From JAVBJN01 sp031546985 (GTDB lineage Bacteria > Bacteroidota > Bacteroidia > Chitinophagales > Chitinophagaceae), in NCBI GenBank assembly GCA_031546985.1, contig JAVBJN010000122.1:1-27053 (forward strand): 27,053 bases of DNA, in the 5' to 3' direction. A model generated the notes under the pieces. The model searched no databases, was not told the origin of the DNA, and saw only the letters and a list, made by a program, of their open reading frames with translations. The number at the start of each line of letters is the position of its first letter. The first letter of the stretch is position 1. A program made the translations under genes and the position numbers. Shown in pieces: positions 23,206 through 27,053 of the stretch.

Positions 23206-26200
23206 CTATTGGACTAATTTGACCAGTTTTTCGGTTTTTACCAGTGTACCGTTTTCGTTGTACACCTGTATCATGTACCATCCTGGGTTCAGGTGACTGA
23301 TGTTGATTTGTCCTGCTTTGGACGTGTGCAACACTTCTTTTCCTTCGGCAGTGGAAATACGTACCGATACTGGTTTAGAAGCGGTTACGCTCACGATATC
23401 CTTAGCGGGATTCGGATAGATAGAGATACCGGCTTCACGCGACGCAGGATCATTCAATCCTACATTGGTAACGGTTTCGGCATCAGAAGTATCCGAGCAA
23501 TTGTTGGCCGTGGTTACATACACCCGGTAGCTACCGTTTTGGGTAGGGGTATATTGTTGCGCATTGGCTCCGGCAACAGGCTGGTTGTTCAGCAACCATT
23601 GGTAGGTAGCAAATACGCCTGTGCTTAGCATTGCACCATTGTTGATGATAACAGGGTTGGGTTTGGCAAACACCTGTACCGTTACGGTATCGATGTTGTA
23701 ACAACCATGGTTGGCCCCTCCGCTGTTATCGCTGGCCGTAACCACGTAATCGGTAGTTTGGGTTGGGTTTACCGTAATGCTGTTGCCCGAAGTGCTGCCT
23801 GGCTGCCAGGAATAAGTATAACCTGTATTGGCAGAGCTCACCTGTACGGTTACCGAAGAGCCATCACACACAGAAGGTTGTGCCGGATTAAAGGTAAGCG
23901 CAGGTGCAGGATTTACGGTAGCCTGTACCGGTATGCGTGGGCCTTCGCAACCATAACTGATGACCCAGTCATAGAAATAATAGTACACACCAGGTCCGGT
24001 GCCATTGGTAATAGAAGCAATACCAGACGCTGAGTAAGGGAAATTATTGGTACCAGTGGTTACGTTATCATACATCAGGGTAAAGCCGGCAGTTTGAGGG
24101 CCCAATACCAACTGGAGGCCGGATTGTGCAGGTATCTCGAAATTGAGCGGGAAATTGGTTTTAACACCAGGCGTAGGAGCTCCTGTTGTGGAGAGCACCG
24201 CGGTATCCAGGTTTTGGCCCAGCGCGTTTCTCAGGTAAATAGTGATGGTGCCGCTCACGGTACCTATGGGGTAGATGTTTACCGATTTAAGGGTAAAAGG
24301 TATCAGCGCGTCAAACACCAATCCACTATTGGCATTACTGTTGGTAGCCAAATTGCTCTTGGCAGGTTTGCCCAGGAATATTCTACCGTTTCCGCTGGCT
24401 GCGGATGCATAATAAGTCGTGCTGGCGTTCAGGAACGGAGTAGTAAAGGCAGGTCCGGTAGCCAGTGCGGTGTCTATGGTAGTTGTAGCATACCATTTTA
24501 CCACGCTGCCTGGTGTAGCTACGCCGGTCATGCTTACGTTACCAGGGCCGCAGCGTGTGCCGGAAGGTGTACCTACCAGTTGCGGGTTAGATACGATAAC
24601 CTGGCTGGTGGGTTGCAGGCAGGTAGCGCCTGCGCTGTTGGTTACCAAGGCTTTTACAAAAACTGCGGTGGGGGTAACATACCAGTAGTCTGCCGTGTTG
24701 GCTCCTGCAATATTGGTATAAGTGGTACCGGTAGGCGAGGATTGCCATTGCAGACTGTTGGTGGCTACCGCAGGTGTACTGTTCAGCAACAGACGGGCAA
24801 TGCCACCCTGGCAAATGGTATCGGGGGTAATGGTTACGGTACCTGCTGTGGGCTGCACATACACATCTGCCGTATCAATAGCAGAGCAATCGGTTATGGT
24901 ATTGTTGGCAAAAGCATATACCGGATGCGCGCCTGCTACAGTTGATTTAAGGTATACGGTGTCTTCATTGCCACCTGCATAAGCAACAGTTGCAGCAGCA
25001 TCGGTATAAAGCCCAGTGGTAGGCGACCAGGTATATTGGTTGTAATTGGCCAGTGGTGTGGTTACTGTAATACGTGCAATACCGTTGTTACAGGCCGTTT
25101 GAGCCGGAGAAACGGTATAGGCAGGGGTATTGGTGGTAATGGTAGCGGTTACCGGCACACGCGAGCTTTCACATTTCTGCTCTACTCTCCAATCATAAAA
25201 ATACCAGTAATAGCCAGTGGTGGTAGAGCCGTTAATAGAAAGGGTATTGCTCAGCACATAAGGATAGTAAACGCCTGCAGAGATATTGCTTTCTCTCAAA
25301 AGTCCGGTTACATTTCCGGTACGTCCGGTAAGTTTTAAACTGTAACCGCTGCCTGCAGGTACAGAGAATGACAAGGGTACAAAAGTTTTTACACCATTGG
25401 CAGTACCGGTTACGTTTGCGGTGCTGGTTTGCAGCACGGTGTTGCTGGCATCCAGCAAGGAAATGGTAATGGTGCCCGCTCCTGTTCCTACAGGGTACAC
25501 GGCAACTGATTGCAATATAAACGGACTGGGTGCATCAAAGAGGATACCCACGTTGTTGCTGTTGGCAGAAGCGGCAGCAGTAGACGCTTCTGGTTTACCT
25601 ACGCTTTTTACGGTTTTACCAGCTTGTGCCGCAGCGTAAAAGGTGGCTGTGGTGGTTAGGGGTATGGTTACGTACGGACTGCCAATAAAAAGAGCGGTAC
25701 CGCCTGTTGGCTGGTTATACCAGGCAACGGTATTGCCTGCAGCGGCAGTAGCCGAGAGGGTAACGGAGCCAGCGCCGCAGTGCTGTTGCGGTACAGTGCC
25801 CGTAAGCTGGGGTACACCTGTAATTACAGGTTGTGCAGCGGTGGTGGCGATTGTGGTAGCACCGCATTTTAATACGGCTTTATAGTTATCGCTGGCGGTA
25901 AGTGCCGGACTGGTATAAGGCACATTGGTAGCGCCGCTGATATCGGTATAGGTGCCGCTGCCATTGTCGTGCTGCCATTGTACTGCAAGACCTGCAGGCA
26001 TGGGGTTGATGCCCAGCGTTACACTTTCGCCACCGCAGATTTCGGTAACAGATACCGGCGCTATGGCAAATGTAGGTGCAGTAAGTATTTTGTAACCTGC
26101 TGCAACCGGGCTGTTGGCCACGGTGCCTGCTGCTGCGCCCAGGTTTACAGAAGTAGGGCAATAACTGGTGCTAAAGGCAATGTTAGCGGTAGTTACATGT

Positions 26201-27053
26201 GCTATTCCTGCATTGTCTTGCGCGGCGATGAAATAGGTAATGGAATCGCCAATGGCTACTGCGGTATTCAGCAATGCGTAGTTAAGGGCAAAGGAGAAAT
26301 TAGCACCGGCACCCTCTACATATTTCCAGCCGTTAAAGGTGCTGGTGTTATCGGTGGGGTAACTGCCAAAAGCATTGTTCTCGGTAGCTTTTTTGAAATA
26401 CAGACGTGGTGCGGTACCCGAAGTAGTGTTTACACCGGAGATATCGGTGATGGTAGCATTGACCACAGGTGCAGCAGTGCAATACAATGCGCTGGCGAGC
26501 GGCTGTACATTTACAACTGGTCCGGCCTGGTCCGAAACGGTACCTGCAAATTGCAGCGCGCCTGCATCTGCAGGAGAAGTACGGGTGTTGCCGTTAAAAT
26601 CTGTACTAATGCCGCTGCTTACACCTGCGCTCTCTGCAAGGCTAGCGCCAATTGGCTGAAAAGTGCCGGTTACGCCAGCAGTGCCCAGGTTGTTTTCTAT
26701 ACCACTGGTGCTTTCTGCATTTACAAATGCTTTGTATTTACCACAGCTGTTGTTAAAGCTGCCATCGTTGGTAAGGTTAAAGGCATTGGTAAGCGGTACG
26801 GCTGCACCTTCTCCGTAAATATAGCTGTTGGCCTGGTTGGGCGCAAAGTAAACGTTGCCGTTGCTGCCGCGCAGGAAATTGGCAGGCGATACGCCTGCTG
26901 TGCCGGCATTGCGATGTACGCAGGCGGTGTAGCCACCACCCAATGGAGGCGTGTTTATGTTAATGATATTGTTGCGCAAGTCGAGCCCGGTTACAGCTGG
27001 CACATACTCAATGCCTGTTGCGCCAAACGTACCTGCCGCACTGTTGGGCGACA
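23206..27053 (-). CDS. large T9SS-secreted protein: beta-helix, Ig-like modules and type A sorting domain; N-terminus outside window
   Basis: The frame stays open to the window end, so at least 1281 residues are visible and the start and signal peptide are missing; an in-frame GTG at 27003 is not the real start. The visible N-terminal part (TGLDLRNNIINI; NGNTRTSPADAGALQF) looks like the end of a right-handed beta-helix domain. Several Ig-like/PKD-like domains follow (ICGGESVTL, ICQGGIARL, YSWQPG). Two modules of 214 and 213 residues (25138-25779 and 23914-24552) repeat a CGxG...TATI Ig fold with an inserted about 150-residue beta-sandwich. The end, ISIYPNPAKDIVSV...GWYMIQVYNENG, is a T9SS type A sorting domain. 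The protein is expected on the cell surface. Function is unknown. Confidence 0.9.
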   Translation of the reverse strand, partial: SPNSAAGTFGATGIEYVPAVTGLDLRNNIININTPPLGGGYTACVHRNAGTAGVSPANFLRGSNGNVYFAPNQANSYIYGEGAAVPLTNAFNLTNDGSFNNSCGKYKAFVNAESTSGIENNLGTAGVTGTFQPIGASLAESAGVSSGISTDFNGNTRTSPADAGALQFAGTVSDQAGPVVNVQPLASALYCTAAPVVNATITDISGVNTTSGTAPRLYFKKATENNAFGSYPTDNTSTFNGWKYVEGAGANFSFALNYALLNTAVAIGDSITYFIAAQDNAGIAHVTTANIAFSTSYCPTSVNLGAAAGTVANSPVAAGYKILTAPTFAIAPVSVTEICGGESVTLGINPMPAGLAVQWQHDNGSGTYTDISGATNVPYTSPALTASDNYKAVLKCGATTIATTAAQPVITGVPQLTGTVPQQHCGAGSVTLSATAAAGNTVAWYNQPTGGTALFIGSPYVTIPLTTTATFYAAAQAGKTVKSVGKPEASTAAASANSNNVGILFDAPSPFILQSVAVYPVGTGAGTITISLLDASNTVLQTSTANVTGTANGVKTFVPLSFSVPAGSGYSLKLTGRTGNVTGLLRESNISAGVYYPYVLSNTLSINGSTTTGYYWYFYDWRVEQKCESSRVPVTATITTNTPAYTVSPAQTACNNGIARITVTTPLANYNQYTWSPTTGLYTDAAATVAYAGGNEDTVYLKSTVAGAHPVYAFANNTITDCSAIDTADVYVQPTAGTVTITPDTICQGGIARLLLNSTPAVATNSLQWQSSPTGTTYTNIAGANTADYWYVTPTAVFVKALVTNSAGATCLQPTSQVIVSNPQLVGTPSGTRCGPGNVSMTGVATPGSVVKWYATTTIDTALATGPAFTTPFLNASTTYYASAASGNGRIFLGKPAKSNLATNSNANSGLVFDALIPFTLKSVNIYPIGTVSGTITIYLRNALGQNLDTAVLSTTGAPTPGVKTNFPLNFEIPAQSGLQLVLGPQTAGFTLMYDNVTTGTNNFPYSASGIASITNGTGPGVYYYFYDWVISYGCEGPRIPVQATVNPAPALTFNPAQPSVCDGSSVTVQVSSANTGYTYSWQPGSTSGNSITVNPTQTTDYVVTASDNSGGANHGCYNIDTVTVQVFAKPNPVIINNGAMLSTGVFATYQWLLNNQPVAGANAQQYTPTQNGSYRVYVTTANNCSDTSDAETVTNVGLNDPASREAGISIYPNPAKDIVSVTASKPVSVRISTAEGKEVLHTSKAGQINISHLNPGWYMIQVYNENGTLVKTEKLVKLVQ

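Noticed and set aside
24094..24945. Plus-strand frame of 283 residues within the T9SS gene
   Set aside because: It is opposite the large repetitive secreted protein; it is a composition shadow.

Overview
The window reads as an ordinary chromosomal stretch of a Bacteroidota genome, most likely from the Chitinophagales/Chitinophagaceae (inference). The signs are a C-terminal type IX secretion (T9SS) type A sorting domain, a DUF4270 lipoprotein, the Bacteroidota-type GlmU-like enzyme in place of classical GlmU, several promoter elements of the TAnnTTTG type, and starts without Shine-Dalgarno sequences. I see no phage, insertion sequence, CRISPR array, tRNA or rRNA, and no convincing new multi-gene system. 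The unusual material is in the intergenic repeats and in one large secreted protein.

Layout. Positions 1-8650 are almost all minus strand: the N-terminal half of an ALDH7-type aldehyde dehydrogenase (cut by the window start), panB, then a ppk1-ppx pair ending in a terminator that overlaps the ppx stop. A gene-free region rich in repeats follows (about 5060-5900). Next comes a minus-strand run panC-panD-UPF0104 membrane protein-hldE2 (read from 8628 down to 5904). From 8823 transcription turns to plus: an orphan N-terminal glycogen-synthase-like protein, a DUF4270 lipoprotein, glmS and metK with a clear terminator, then a YajQ-family protein. A second repeat-rich gap (14791-15556) has a 247-bp tandem repeat. 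After it come rpmE2 (zinc-free L31), a GlmU-like enzyme with tpiA, a YkgJ-type cysteine-cluster protein, pyrR-pyrB-DUF486, a DinB-like protein and a DUF1254/DUF1214 lipoprotein. At the right end, on minus and open past the window edge, is a large T9SS cargo protein with a beta-helix end and duplicated Ig-like modules.

How the genes work together. PanB, PanC and PanD cover most of pantothenate synthesis; PanE is not in the window. GlmS and the GlmU-like enzyme supply steps towards UDP-GlcNAc, and HldE2 makes the activated heptose for the outer-membrane LPS core. PyrR and PyrB belong to pyrimidine synthesis. PPK1 and the Ppx/GppA protein make and degrade polyphosphate. MetK and TpiA are core metabolism.

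Repeats. Four intergenic regions share fragments of one repeat family: a CCCGCC-(N)ATGCGGGG hairpin, CCTGnCAGG half-palindromes, and GTCATCCTGC/GCAGGATGAC ends. These look like REP/BIME-like or MITE-like elements and are the best lead in the window.
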